A program made the position numbers and the translations under genes. Below are positions 11,726 to 23,526 of a DNA stretch of 64,000 nt, one piece after another (positions within the stretch are counted from its first letter, which is position 1; the number at the start of each line of letters is the position of its first letter). The notes below the pieces were generated by a model. The model was not told the origin of the DNA. It searched no databases and worked only from the letters and a program-made list of their open reading frames with translations. Origin of the DNA: Sternotherus odoratus (lineage: Eukaryota > Chordata > Testudines > Kinosternidae); assembly GCA_032164245.1 (NCBI GenBank), contig JAVMKO010000003.1:13030651-13094650 (forward strand), written 5' to 3'.

Positions 11726-13001
11726 TGTATTTGTGAATACTCAATACTTTAAAAAATATGTTTAAAAATGTATAGAGCAGTTTCCATTTGTAGCAGAGCT
11801 GATTGAAAAGAAATGGAATATCCAATCCAATATTTTGATAGCTGTTTTCATCCCGAACCAGGATGAAAAGCCAGACTATCAAAACTTTTTGTGGAAAGAA
11901 AAAATCCCCCTCAAAAAATTCCATTTAGAAATGTCAGTGTTTTTGAATGAATGGAAACGATTTGGTTTGTCAGTTCAAAATATTTACTTTTGAGACAGAT
12001 CTACATTAACCTCTGCACCTACCTGAGCCACCACAGTGACTCTTGGGAGTGGTCATTCCATTTTTAGTGAAAAATGGAGGACATATTGCTGCTTTGGGGA
12101 CTTATGTGACTTTCTAAAGTAAACTTGAGTTTAACTTCCCTTGTCCAAGTAATTCAGTTTGGTTTATAGTCCCATTGGTTATTTTTGCTATAATGTATCT
12201 CCATCCTTTTGCAATTTTGAGATTTATTGTGAGTCTTCTGTAGAAAACTTAGATCTTTGTATCCCTTCTGAGCTGGGCTGTGTGTTCCTCAGATACAACA
12301 TTGGATTGGATTATTAAATTTTCACTGGCATTCAGCTTGGTTAATAATGTCAAGTCACCACATTTTTCCCTGATAGTCATGTTTTACACACACACACTCA
12401 CTCTCCATCACAATTAATGGAGTGAAAGATTATATTACTGCAGGAGACCTACAAGTTTACACCATACTTGGCCAAATGACTGGGTATAATCATCAGCTTC
12501 TGTTACGCTAAGCATTCCTGCACGTCTCTTTTCTACAGAAGTTCTGGTCTGAGCTTCAGAGGCCTAGTCAGATCAGTAATGTACATCATTAATGCCTTTT
12601 TAACCTTACTTGTTTAAATCTCCGGACAGCTTCATTAAAATCCTTGCAAAGGGCTAATGGAATAAACATTTCTATCAATGTCTGGCTTAATCTGACTGCA
12701 GATACCTGCAATTAAAATAGCTACTTTACAGCATATTCTTTTCACAGAGATGGGCGGAATCAGAACTCCACAAACTTTGGTGATGTTTAACTGGGGTGTC
12801 TGACCAGATCCATAGATAACTTTGGCTAGTCACTACATTTCTCTCCGTTCTCTTTTGTTCGTATTCACTTTATCTCATTTCCCCAGGTCAAAGTTTTCAA
12901 GTGTCAGTTCCTAAAGTTAACACCTAAATAAATATCTAGTTTAAATATGTGGGAAGATGTTCAGATGTGTTGAACCTGCTGTGGGACAATTTAACTAATG
13001 C
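11726..13001. other. Unassigned sequence with one AT-rich repeat
   Basis: About 11785-11965 resembles the window's AT-rich family (GAGCTGATTGAAAAG start). The rest shows no gene or named repeat, apart from a short CA run at about 12390. Confidence 0.4.
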
Positions 13002-13579
13002 TGTCATAAGTGTGAAGTGCCTTAGAATTACTGTTTTACCTGTAAGGAGTTAACCTGAAGCAGAAGAGGCTATGACATCTTGGGGGTGCAAATTCCTATA
13101 GACAAAGGAGGGAGTTTTTAGTTTCACTTCTTCCCGGGCTATCTGTCTCTCTACATCTTCTCCCCAGCTTTGGAGAAATGATTCACCTTCCTACTCATCT
13201 TTAATTAAGTTTCTAAGTTAGACTAACAGTAAGTAAATTTGTTGATTGTATAGGCTTGTAATTAAGGAGTTAAGACTAGAACTGAGTAGCTGTAAAATCT
13301 GTTTAAGTAGTATGCTTGTTTTCTCTTTTCTTTATTAAACTTTTTTTGTTATAAGAAGGGTCTGGTTATTTCCCTTGGAGTTGTCCTACCTTTGGATCGG
13401 GGTAGCTCACGGCGAGTGAGAATCAGTGTTCTTGAATCTCTCCCAGATAGCAAAGGGGGGGGGGGGGGGAGCAAAGTCTGTGTTCTTTATCTCTCCCAGC
13501 TGGCAAGGAGGGAGAGGGGGGTGTTATTCTCAGGGGTTTTAATGTGCCCCACTCCATGGTTTTGGAATAATCACATTAA
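13002..13579 (+). mobile_element. Old retroviral LTR (5' side of a decayed provirus)
   Basis: It starts TGTCATAAG at 13002 and ends near a CA at about 13575, just before a primer-binding-like site. An ATTAAA polyadenylation-type signal lies in CTTTATTAAACT near 13330. Its start and the sequence just after it match what I recall of a turtle ERV LTR family, which is memory rather than a search. G-runs at 13456-13470 lie in its U5 side. No matching 3' LTR was found in the window. Confidence 0.65.
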
Positions 13580-13597
13580 TGGTGGCAGCGGGTCCCA
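13580..13597 (+). promoter_or_regulatory. Primer binding site like tRNA-Leu
   Basis: TGGTGGCAGCGG at 13580-13591 is the complement of the 3' end of vertebrate tRNA-Leu (AAG/UAG type, ending CCGCTGCCACCA). The match weakens after 12 bases. Its place a few bases after an LTR end supports the reading. Confidence 0.6.
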
Positions 13598-13735
13598 AGC
13601 CCCACTTGGAGAAGTTTGGGTTTTGGGGGGAAAAGATTTAACCTAAGCTGGTAGATAAGCTTGGGGTTTGATTGTCGTGCATGAGAGTTCCCCACATTTT
13701 TACCCTAGAGTTTAGAGTGGGGGAAGAAAGATCTC
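13598..13735 (+). mobile_element. Retroviral leader remnant
   Basis: This continues the internal side of the 13.0-kb LTR (ACCTAAGCTGGTAGATAAGC, then TACCCTAGAGTTTAGAGTGG). No gag is recognisable after it. The open frame at 13672-13896 has no retroviral motif. Confidence 0.5.
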
Positions 13736-14286
13736 TTACAAAAGCAGTGCATGCTATAGAAAATAAGGTTGCTTATTTGAAGCTGCCTGAATATGAATTT
13801 GGGGTGCCTAAATGTAGGTCCCCCTATCTGGAAATTAGGGCCTTGAGTCGCACAAAATATGAGGCCAATGAGCTAGCATGCATTAATGAGTATTAAAGGA
13901 AAGAAGGAAATCACATGCAATGGCTAAGTTCTCAGGATTTGGAAGAATATTCTCAAACATTGGAAAATGGCAAACAAGTAAGAAAAAGTCAATAGACAAC
14001 TGTGGAAACTAGACTTAGGGGACTCAAACTTTGCAACACTGAAGGTCACATTGCCCACTCACCCAGAGCTGTAGGTTCTGTACCTAATTTACTTATTCAC
14101 TTTCATCATATCCAAAAATAGAAAGAGCTTGTTGGCAGATTTTATCACCTTGATAAAGTCAGGACAGATCTTTGAGCACTTTGAAGAGTAGAGGAATTAA
14201 TCCAAAGATGAAGGAACTAGTAATAAATAAGAATGTCTCACAGAGTAATCTGACAGGCGAACATATAGAATAAGTAAGGCGACGAT
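13736..14286. other. Unassigned sequence
   Basis: Nothing recognisable was seen. It may be decayed provirus interior or unrelated DNA. Confidence 0.35.
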
Positions 14287-14715
14287 TTAGTCATGGGTAT
14301 TTTTAGTGAAAGTCATGGACAGGTCACAGACAATAAACAAAAATTCATGGCCTGTGACCTGTCCATGACTCGTACCCTGACTAAATTTAGCGGGGAAGTC
14401 CCATGGGGGCTGCTACTCGAGGGAGAGCAGCGCCAGGGCCAGCAGCACCAGCTACCAGGGGCCACAGAGCACCGGCTGCTCCGGCCATCTGGGACAGCTG
14501 CTCAGGTGGCCCATGGGGCCAGCCACCCAAGAAGTGGCTGGTACGGCTGGCTGAGGGGCCGCCCGAGCAGCTGGTAGTGGGGCAACCTGAACAGTTGGCC
14601 CCAGGACTTCTCCAATAGTGGCTGGTGTGACTGGCTCCAGGGCCACCTGAGCAACTGGCCCCAGGGACGTCACAGAGGTCACAGAAGGTCATGGAGTCCA
14701 TGATTTCCACAACCT
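14287..14715. mobile_element. Non-autonomous DNA element with CATGGACAGGTCAC palindrome
   Basis: AGTCATGGACAGGTCACAGA at about 14312 is mirrored at once by GGCCTGTGACCTGTCCATGA, and the far end (GTCACAGAAGGTCATGGAGT) repeats the motif. Between them is a GC-rich degenerate array of GCCACCTGAGCAACTGGCCCC-like units. The open frames in it are compositional. The exact ends and superfamily are not fixed. Confidence 0.65.
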
Positions 14716-14779
14716 CGGTTGCAGACCTGGAGCCCTAAGAATAAGTTACCCAAAAGCCTACTGAATCAAAGAGTGTTTA

Positions 14780-15260
14780 TTTGTAGGGCAGATTGGAAAA
14801 CACCAATTCCATTGAAAGAACGATAGACCCAGAATGGCCAACACCCCAGCTGTTAGGTTGCTAGCATGGGATGTGAAAACCCCAGATTTAAGTCTCTACT
14901 CTGTCTCATTTGGAGTAAGGCCTTGAACATAGCTGTCCCAGGTCCCACACCAATACCCTAGCCACCATACTATTGAGAATGTCTCTCCCACTGAAGCTGT
15001 TCCACTTTTTTTTATAAAGGATTGAATATTCATTGGGACAGCAAGAGAAAGCCAGTAGACCAGTGATTAGGGCACTGGTTTGGGAGAAGTTCAAGTGCGT
15101 CTTCTGCATGATTTGGAAAAGGAAGGACTTCAACCTGGGTCTCTCATATCCTAGGGCATTGCATATTTTTGGGTGGTGGGTGTCTCTCAAAATCCCAACC
15201 TGGACCTGATAAACCTTTGCTAGAAACATTGTCCAAATGGTCCATTTCCATTAAACATGT
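14780..15260. repeat. Degenerate dispersed repeat, possibly tRNA-like SINE related
   Basis: Around 15060, CCAGTGATTAGGGCACTGGTTTGGGA followed by TTCAAGT resembles tRNA A- and B-box blocks, and a partly inverted version occurs at 15120-15165. The family is only half-recognised. Confidence 0.35.
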
Positions 15261-15810
15261 TGGTTTTGACAGGAAAAAAACAAGTTTAATCTTTTTTTTA
15301 ACTTGTCCTGTTTATTTGTAGATTTATTTCCGGAGAAAGGGCAGACAGCAAATAAAAAAGCAGGAAAGGGAGAGCGATGGGCTTAAGATAAATTTTAAAA
15401 TTAGCCATGTTGGACCAATAAACTTTCCTTTGTCTAAAGTTTCTTGCACATAACTGTAATGTAAATCTTGTTTAGGTCAAAATATCATCAAAGTCATTCT
15501 GCAGGTTTAATACAACAGACTGAAGCAAAGATAAACATTTCTACTTGTCTTTAGGTCTCCTTAGGGAAGTCAATATTTGCATTGCCCTTTATTCCTCAGC
15601 TGTGTGGGCAGCAGGGAAATACACAGCACTTTGTGCTTCCTATTTACATTCACCTACTACTCAATTAACCCCATGTGGTTGCTTTATCCTCACACACTGC
15701 CTTGTAGCTTTCAACTCTGTCTGCCATCCCTTCATCACAGCTGGGTCCCAAAGATCATCTTTGAAAGATGCTGACTGAGAAGATCGTTATTTGCAAACTA
15801 GCTGTTAAAC

Positions 15811-16319
15811 CAGGGGTCTCAAACTCAAATGACCATGAGGGCCACATGAGGACTAGTGCACTGGCTCGAGGGCCGCACCACTGACACACACACACACCCT
15901 CGCTGCCCCGGCTCTGCCCCCACTCCACCCCTTCCATGAGGACTAGTGCACTGGCCCGAGGGCCGCACCACTGACACACACCCTGCCCTTGCTGCCCCGG
16001 CTCCGCCCCCGCTCCACCCCTTCCAAGAGGTCCCACCCCTGCCCCACCTCCTCCTCTGAGCACGCAGCTCCCCATTCCCTCCTGGAAAACACTAGGCACC
16101 ACCAACAGCTGTTTGGCAAACAAAGCAAGAGCAATATAGGAAGTCCAGAGCTAGAAACATGCGTGGCCCAGCCAGGCAGCAGAGAAGCCTCCACTTCTGG
16201 CCCCTCTGTCCTGCAAACTGCTATGGAGGGACCGGGGGGGCGCCAGGAAGCTTGGCGGGCCGCAGGGAAGGGCTTTGCGGGCCGCATGTGGCCCCCGGGC
16301 CGCATGTTTGAGACCCCTG
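15811..16319. mobile_element. hAT-like non-autonomous element with perfect 8-bp TSD
   Basis: TGTTAAAC at 15803-15810 is repeated exactly at 16320-16327. The termini CAGGGGTCTCAAAC and GTTTGAGACCCCTG are perfect inverses. Inside, a block with GAGGACTAGTGCACTGGC is repeated directly at about 15848 and 15936, and GGGCCGCA words recur. It is non-coding. Confidence 0.92.
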
Positions 16320-16327
16320 TGTTAAAC

Positions 16328-18600
16328 TGAAGGAGAAAACCTATCCTTAACATCATCTTATCATTTGCTTATGGAGAATGATCAAACTAATGCAAGGCAG
16401 TTCTGAGCAAGAGCTGATCTTTAAGGGCCAGTTTCTTACTACAGGTGCTAGTTTTCAGAAGCTCCACCAGCAGAGAATATTGAGGCAATTAAACACATTG
16501 CAGTAGGTTGTGGGGTGCTCTCTAACCCCTTGCTGATTTCCTTTTGAACTCACTGACATTTGGAATGGAAGATCTCAATACTAGCTATGGAGAAATGGTG
16601 CCCTAAGAGGAATGAATCACGAAATTAGAGCTACAAGAGACCTATTAGATGTCCCAGCCCAGGCAGGATGGGTCCCAACAGTATATTTTGTAGGGCTTTG
16701 TCTAGCCTAGCTGTAAAATATAACAAGCAACGCAGCTGTATAGCTCCAAAAACATCTGTCTTCCAATAGAAATATAAATTGGTCTCTATAGGGACTAGGG
16801 AATTCAGCAGCTAACAAAAGCAAAGGACAATAGATTTTTTTGTTGCATTGCCACATTACACAAAAACAAGGCAACCCTGCTGTCACTGACATATCTAGGC
16901 ATTACCTTTTACTGCTATGCCAGGCTATAAAAACTAGTTGACAAAGTGGGTTTGTCAGAACAACGGAGCCCGAGTAAAGTGAAAATAAATGTGAGCTGGC
17001 AGAATTAGAAAAAGAAGTAATGGAATAGGGATTTAACACAATTAAAACTCAGCTCGCACTTCACACAGCAAAGCATGGCAAGCAAACAAAAATTAACTCC
17101 AGGGCATTGACCACTGCTATAACCTACAATCAAGATTTGCCACCAATGTCATACAGTAAAGCTTTTATATGGATGACAGTCGGATGACTGTGACACAGAC
17201 TGGCTAGATCAACCATGCCTGTGACAAATCAACTACTTCTCCCATCTCCTCGTCACCATCTCCCCCACCCTGCCAAACTGATAGCCCTGTTTAATGATTG
17301 AGTCAAGCTAGCAAGTCGTCATGGGACACCTTCAAAGAGATGTGAGAGCTCTGTTGGGAGGAGGAAGCTGCAGAAGAATGGTGGTTCCTCTGGTAGGCCC
17401 TGGAGGAGGGTAACTGTGAGGCAGATGGCCTGGAGAATGGCTGAGGAGGGTGGCAGGAGGAAGGCTGGCTCCAGTAATTGGCTCTGTTACAAGATGGCTC
17501 CCATGACGGGAAGCCCTGAGATTCAGCACCCTACAGAAGAGCAGGAAAGAACTGAGAGCTGAGGCCATGAAAGGCTTTTGCTTATGTTGCACTTGGGCCT
17601 GTTGTCTAAATTTGTTACCAGCACATTGCCAAGGATGTGCTGAGAGATTTTCCCCAGGAGGAAATAGAGGCAGGGTGATTAGTTCCATGGTGGACCACAA
17701 GGGGGTGGTGTGGAGGCCACAGAGTCATTCCTATTGTTTCATTAAATATGTTGCACTTCTAAAAAACAGCACCATTCGACCAAGCATCCCAATGTGTTCT
17801 ACAATTACCGATTAAGTTTCATAACAGCCCTTCTTTTAGAGCAGTTTGCCATTTTTCATGTGGAAGGCTTTTGCTACCAAAAATGCAGTTTTATCAAAAG
17901 TGAAATTTTAACAGGAAAAGTTCATTCAGATGAAGAGTTTCCATTTTCTGGCAGGAAGATCAAAATGAAAATTTTTATTTTGCAGCAACACTTCAAAACA
18001 AAATGTCAATTTGTATCTTTTGGCAAATGGTTTTGTTTCAGTTCCTTGGTTCAAAACACTGAAATGGCAACATGCCAAAAAGGGAATTCAAAACTAGAAC
18101 TTGCTTTTCCTTTCAACCTGATGTTCCAAAACAAAACTTTTCATGTCCATATATTCAAGCAGAATTTTTATCCTATGAAATGTTGACATTTTTTCACCAT
18201 TTGGTTATTGATTCAGAACAAAAGCTAATTTCAGAATATTGAAATTCCCCAGGGGATGAAATTTCCATTTTCCAAATATGCAAGGTGGTGTGTGATCACT
18301 TGCATATATCAGTAGCATTTAGAACAGCAATTTACATACCAGTAACGCACAGTTGGGTTATATCACAGTCAGATTGTGGCTGCCAAAACTCACCTTCTCA
18401 AGATGTATAGTCCTTATGTGGCTCATCAGGAGCTCCGCCAGAATCAAGCAGGCCCTCTGCTCCATATGCCAAAAAAGAATAAATGAATAGTATTAATTAA
18501 TGCATATAAATGCATATGCATTTACAATACTCTTTCTAATCATAAAGGTGATGCGTGTGAGGTGCTGTAGTTTGTTGATCTGTTCCACCCCAGCATATAA
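16328..18600. other. Unassigned sequence with one AT-rich repeat
   Basis: About 17860-18260 belongs to the AT-rich family (TTTTTCATGTGGAAGGC, then many AAATTT and TTTCAG words). No gene is recognisable. Confidence 0.4.
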
Positions 18601-19480
18601 AATCATAGAATCATAGGACTAGACGGGACCTCGAGCGGTCATCTAGTCCAGTCCCCTGCACTCAAGGCAGGATGAAGTATTATCTGTAGATCATCCCTGA
18701 CAGGTATTTGTCTAACCTGCTCTTAGAAATCCTCAATGATGGAGATTCGACAACCTACCTAGGCAATTTATTCCAGTGCTTAACCACCCTGATAATTAGG
18801 AAGGTTTTTTTCCTAATGTCCAACCTAAACTGCCTTTGCTGCAATTTAAGTTCATTGCTTCTTGTCCTATCCTCAGAGGTTAAGGAGAAAAAAAAATTCT
18901 CCCTCCTCCTCCTTGTAACAACCTTTTATGTACTTGAAAACTGTTATGTCCCCTCCCAGTCTTCTCTTTACAAGACTAAACAAATCCATTTTTTTCAATC
19001 GTCCCTCATAGCTCATGTTTTCTAGACCTTTAATCGTGGGATCAGTTGTTCTTCTCTGGACTTTCTCCAGTTTCTCCACATCTTTCCTGAAATATGGCAC
19101 CCAGAACTAGACACAATCCTCCAGCTGAGGCCTTACCAGTGCGGAGTAAAGTGGAAGAATAACTTCTTGTGTCATACTTACAACACTCCTGTTAATATAT
19201 CCCAGAATGATGTTTGCTGTTTTCGCAACAGTGTTACAAGTTTGACTCATATTTAGTTTGTGATCCACTATGACTCCAGATTTATTTCTGTAGTATTCCT
19301 TCCTAGATAGTCATTTCCCATTTTGTATGTGCGCAACTGATTGTTCCTTCCTAAGTGGAGTATTTTGCATTTGTCCATATTGAATTTCATCCTATTTACT
19401 TCAGACCATTTCTCCAGTTTGTCCAGATCATTTTGAATTTTAATCTTACCCTCTTGCAACCCCTTCCAACATGGCTTTTC
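18601..19480 (-). mobile_element. CR1 LINE 3' portion, antisense
   Basis: The left edge is the CR1 3' end in reverse: ATCATAGAATCATAGGACTAG, then CCTCGAGCGGTCATCTAGTC. On the minus strand, frames at 19268-19459 (DLDKLEKWSEVNRMKFNMDKC) and 18873-19100 (a degraded LGYFRKDVEKLEKVQRR-type block, read here as PYFRKDVEKLEKVQRR) are parts of a CR1 reverse transcriptase thumb and C-terminal region. Frameshifts and stops show it is inactive. It is 5'-truncated near 19480, as is usual for CR1. Confidence 0.88.
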
Positions 19481-20861
19481 TTGTTTAATTTTTTCCCTTT
19501 CTATGGACAGTAGAAAAGTCCTTGCATGGGCAAAATTGCCATGGAAATCTGAATAAATTCATCTAGCAGTTTTGTCTCAGAAAAGATGGCAAGATTCTGC
19601 CTTTAAAGAGCAAAGGGTTGGAGATGGATCATTGTCCCCGAATCCAATTAAAATAAACCCTATTCTAATGACTATCCTTGTTATAAAGATATCTTTGAAA
19701 CTTCCCAAATGTTTAGCTTTTATTGATGATATGTATCATTTATCATTGTGGGCTTTTCAAACACTGACTCCAAGAAGCTGTCAACAGTGATTCAGCATAC
19801 AGAGAAATAAATGGGAGCATAAAAACAACAATTTCTTACACATCTATAACACTGTTACTCTCGATGCAGTTTACAGGCTTAACAGTTGGTATTATTCTAA
19901 TATTATTATTTTAAGCCTATTCTAATATAAAGAACCCCTCTTCAGGTAAGTAGTCCCACTGATTTCAATCATGTAGCCCAAAAGAAACAATAGAATTGCT
20001 TATTAATGGGTAAAATCAATAGGACTTATTTTATGAATTGTCCCTACTCACATGAGCAAATCTTCCTACATCGAACGATACATACAGATGAATTTCCCCA
20101 ACCCTAGAATGCAGCCACCTGTTGATTGGGGGAGGGGTGGACAGTAGCTGTGTAACATCAGAGCAACATTACCCATCGCTTCATGATAGGACGTGAAAAC
20201 GAAAACCACTATATTCAATTGAACTGCGGCGGGTGTGAGGTGAGAGTTAGAGAGCAAGAAAAGTTGGCCAAAATTTAGAACCATTACCCTTAAAGTGCTA
20301 TAGGATCGTTAACAGCCACCAGTGATCAAGACTTTGGTTTTACCTAGTATTCAAAAGCCTGTTGCATGTAAAACTGAAGGAAAACATTAAGTGAAATAAT
20401 CTAATTGAAAATACTGTACTTGTATTTCTCTAATTGAAAATAAATGTATTTCTCTTTTAGTACAAATATTCTACAAAAAACGTCCCTTGAAAAATATATT
20501 CGTGTTTACATCAAATTGTTCCGGATCAGAATATACTTTGTTAATTTTAAACATGTAGGGCAGGATTGTGCTACCCTTACTCACACATAGTTCCTTAGTT
20601 CAAGAACAGCCACACTGATTTCAGCGTAACTACTTCTGCACTAAGGCTGGTAGACATTTGTCATTCATACATGTCGTTAATTAAATCTCTCTAATTATGT
20701 ACAATAACTTTACTACTTTGAGGACCGGGGCCTTGGGGCCCAGCACTAAACCTTCAGCAAAATGAGCAATCTGCAATCCTGTGAGTAATCCCTTATAATC
20801 CAGATGGATTACTTGCCTCGGGAATTATTTACTGACTAGTAAGATTTAGCATGGGATCCAT
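19481..20861. other. Unassigned sequence
   Basis: No gene or named repeat was seen. The stretch 20574-20645 has loose similarity to the 85-bp palindromic family. Confidence 0.4.
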
Positions 20862-20948
20862 TGGGAGAGTCTCAGCTGGTATAAATTGCTACAGAGCCAC
20901 TGAAGTCAATAATGGAGTTATAACAATTTATATCAACTCAGGATACGC
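20862..20948. repeat. 85-bp dispersed palindromic repeat, copy 2
   Basis: CTCAGCTGGTATAAATTG at 20871 is mirrored by CAATTTATATCAACTCAG at 20925, around a GCCACTGAAGTCAAT centre. Confidence 0.6.
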
Positions 20949-21414
20949 TGCATAGCATTGAGCCAATTTACTTTTCAGCTGATTTGTGCCATATGGGTGA
21001 TGCAAAGCAGCTATAAACCTGGGTTTACTGGTCAGTTAGACCCATCTGATGGTTGCTTTCCATCTCCAGGGCAGCACAAAATGTCTAAGCCTACACATGA
21101 ATCTAGCCTATTCTCTGTACACTGAATTGTTTCTTTTGGATGATATTACACTTTCCATTCTGAATATTGTTTTTCAGACATTCATCTCTTTCTTCTGTAA
21201 ATAGACCCTTAATAATATTCGGGATAGATTTAGGAAGAGAGTAAGGACATTTAGATGCTTAAAGATGCAGATAGGCACCTAAAGGGATTTTCAAGAGCAC
21301 TGAGTGTGCAGGATGGAATTATATTTTGAGGACAGATAGCTGTTGTCCCCATCTCATTATGTAAGAATGGCATGCAAAAAAATGTGTCTTATACCTGGGC
21401 ATCAACAGATTAAA

Positions 21415-22420
21415 CTAAGCTGGTCACCTGCCATATTTACTATTCTTTCTACACATTGGGATGGTTTGTTCCTGTAACCTCAATAAGGATTCTTTAAAAT
21501 ACAGCCAGCTCTCCTGGACTCCTTTCCCCTTCATGTTCATCTCCCAGGGGATCCTGCTCATCAGTTCCCTGAGGGAGTCAAAGTCTGCTTTTCTTAAGTC
21601 CAGGGTCCATATTCTGCTGCTCTCCTTTTTTCCCTGTGTCTGGATCCTGAATTCGACCATCTCATGGTCACTGCCTCAGAGGTTCCCATCCACTTTTGCG
21701 TCCCCTACTAATTCTTCACGGTTTGTGAGCAGCAGGTCAAGAAAAGCTCTGCCCCTAGTTGGTTCCTCCAGCATTTGCACTAAGAAATTGTCCCCTACAC
21801 TTTCCAAAAACTTCCTGGATTGTCTGTGCACCTCTGTATTGCTCTCCCAGCAGATATCAGGGTGATTGAAATCTCCCATGAGAACCACGGCTTGTGATCT
21901 AGTAACTTCTCTTAGTTGCTGGAAGAAAGCCTCATCCATCTCATCCCCCTGGTCTGGTGGTCTACAGCAGACTCCCACCACGACATCAGCCTTGTTGCTC
22001 ACACTTCTAAACTTAATCCAGAGATTCTCAGTTTTTTCTGCAGTTTCATACCGGAGCTCTGAGCAGTTGTACTGTTCTCTTACATACAATGCAACTCCTC
22101 CACCCTTTCTGCCCTGCCTGTCCTTCCTGAACAGTTTATATCCATCCATGACAGTGCTCCAGTCATGTGAGTTATCCCACCAAGTCTCTGTTATTCCAAT
22201 CACATCATAGTTCTTTGACTGTGCCAGAACTTCCAGTTCTCCCTGCTTGTTTCCCAGGCTTCTTGCATTGTGTATAGGCACTTAAGATAACTTGCTGATT
22301 GTCCCACTTTCTCAGTATGAGACAGGAGTCCTCTCTTCTTGCGCTCTCCTGATTGTGCTAGGCCCCGGAATCCCATTTCCCCACTTATCTCAGGGCTTTG
22401 GTCTCCTTCCCCCGGCGTAC
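21415..22420 (-). pseudogene. CR1 LINE ORF2 endonuclease fragment
   Basis: The frame at 21676-22281 encodes a CR1 APE-type endonuclease: residue 1-9 MPIHNARSL (the N of the NARS motif), [14 protein letters not shown] near 29-42 with the catalytic Glu, [10 protein letters not shown] near 61-70, [12 protein letters not shown] near 100-111, and [13 protein letters not shown] near 133-145 with the Asp/Asn pair. An in-frame TGA at about 21674 precedes the SDHEMVEF block, and reading continues to another TGA at 21424. The sequence then stops near 21415 with no reverse transcriptase. The enzyme once nicked target DNA to start CR1 copying. It is now inactive. Loss of the 3' side is unusual for CR1, whose copies are normally 5'-truncated, so later deletion or rearrangement is likely. 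Confidence 0.88.
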
Positions 22421-22740
22421 CTAGTTTAAAGCCCTCCTCACTAGGTTAGCCATCCTGCTTGCAAAGCTGCTCTTCCCTCTCTTCGTTAGGTGGATCCCAT
22501 CTCTGCCTAGTACTCCCTCTTCTTGGAATACCATCCCATGGTCAAAGAATCCAAAGCCTTCTCTCCGACACCACCTGCGTAGCCATTCGTTGACTTCTAG
22601 GATACGACAGTCCCTACCTGGACCTTTTCCTTCCACATTAAAAAAAGTATTCGCTAGAGTATGAAAAATCAGCCAAGGACCTACTGGTCTAGGAGACAGG
22701 CATTTCTGTGAGGATTTAGCCATTAAAGAGACACCAGAAG
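22421..22740 (-). pseudogene. CR1 LINE ORF1 C-terminal esterase-like fragment
   Basis: The 100-residue frame ends a CR1 ORF1 protein. VNEWLRRWCRREGFGFFDHG near residues 44-63 and GRDGIHLTKRGKSSFASRM near 73-91 match the SGNH/GDSL-esterase-like tail of CR1-type ORF1, with the Asp-x-x-His pair in DGIH. It lies just upstream of the endonuclease frame on the same strand, the normal CR1 order. The N-terminal part is missing. The esterase role is known for the family, and inferred here from this motif. Confidence 0.72.
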
Positions 22741-22889
22741 GAGTGGACTAAGGCAGTTGTAAAGGGTGCAGTGGCACCCAGTTCATAGGAGGTGACTATG
22801 TAAAAGGGACAAGTGATCCAAAGGAACAGGAACCACTTACGAGACAGTAGGCACATCATCCAAAGAGAGTCTATAGAGATCATCACAGA

Positions 22890-23060
22890 ACGGAAACACA
22901 GATCACCATCCCGGAGGGCAACCCCACAGGGAGGGAGGAGACTGGCTGCTGCTTCCCGCAGCCCCCATTAGACCAGAACGGCGAACTGCAGCCAGTGAGA
23001 GCTGCAAACCGCAGCCAGTGGGAGCCGCGATCAGCCAAATCTGCAGAGGTGGCAGGTAAA
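22890..23060. repeat. Fragment of GC-rich transposon interior
   Basis: GGCGAACTGCAGCCAGTGAG and a second GCAAACCGCAGCCAGTGGGA are direct repeats in a GC-rich patch that looks like the interior of a hAT-type element. No termini were found. Confidence 0.35.
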
Positions 23061-23300
23061 TCAGTGGAAAGATTCCCATAGAATTCAGTTACATATTGGA
23101 TCAGGCCTCAAATAAGCTACAGGAGGTTTTTTTTTAAATCAATCATCTAGGCTGGCTTCTTTGGCCTTTTTGGTAGGTGGCGTCAGAGACTGTGTTGATT
23201 TTGGAGATCTGGGACATAATCATAGTGATATAAATCTTAAGAACGTCTGTGGTTCCCATTATACATTGTGCTGTCACTCAGAGGTTCACAACTTCTTCTG

Positions 23301-23526
23301 TGGTAACAAAGTCCTGTGGCACCTTAAAGACTAACTATAAAGTTTTGAAGCATAAGCTTTCGTGGGCTAATACCCACTTGGTCGGATGCAAACAGTGGAA
23401 CCGACAAAGTGGGTATTAGCCCACGAAAGCTTATGCTTCAAAACTTTATAGTTACCGTAGTCTTTAAGGTGCCACAGGACTTTGTTACCTCTGCTATTCC
23501 AGACTAACACGGCTACCTCTCTGATT
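23301..23526. repeat. Palindromic AAGCTTTCGTGGG repeat, copy 1
   Basis: Left arm 23303-23382 (GTCCTGTGGCACCTTAAAGA ... AGCATAAGCTTTCGTGGGC) pairs with right arm 23405-23490, leaving a ~25-base loop near 23384-23404. A tail GACTAACACGGCTACCTCTC follows. Related copies are at 26891 and 38261. Confidence 0.85.

Noticed and set aside
13672..13896. Gag start of the 13-kb retrovirus
   Set aside because: The 74 residues show no myristoylation start, matrix pattern or other Gag feature.
14387..14710. Open frames on both strands with Pro/Ala/Ser repeats
   Set aside because: They reflect the GC-rich array of a non-autonomous DNA element.
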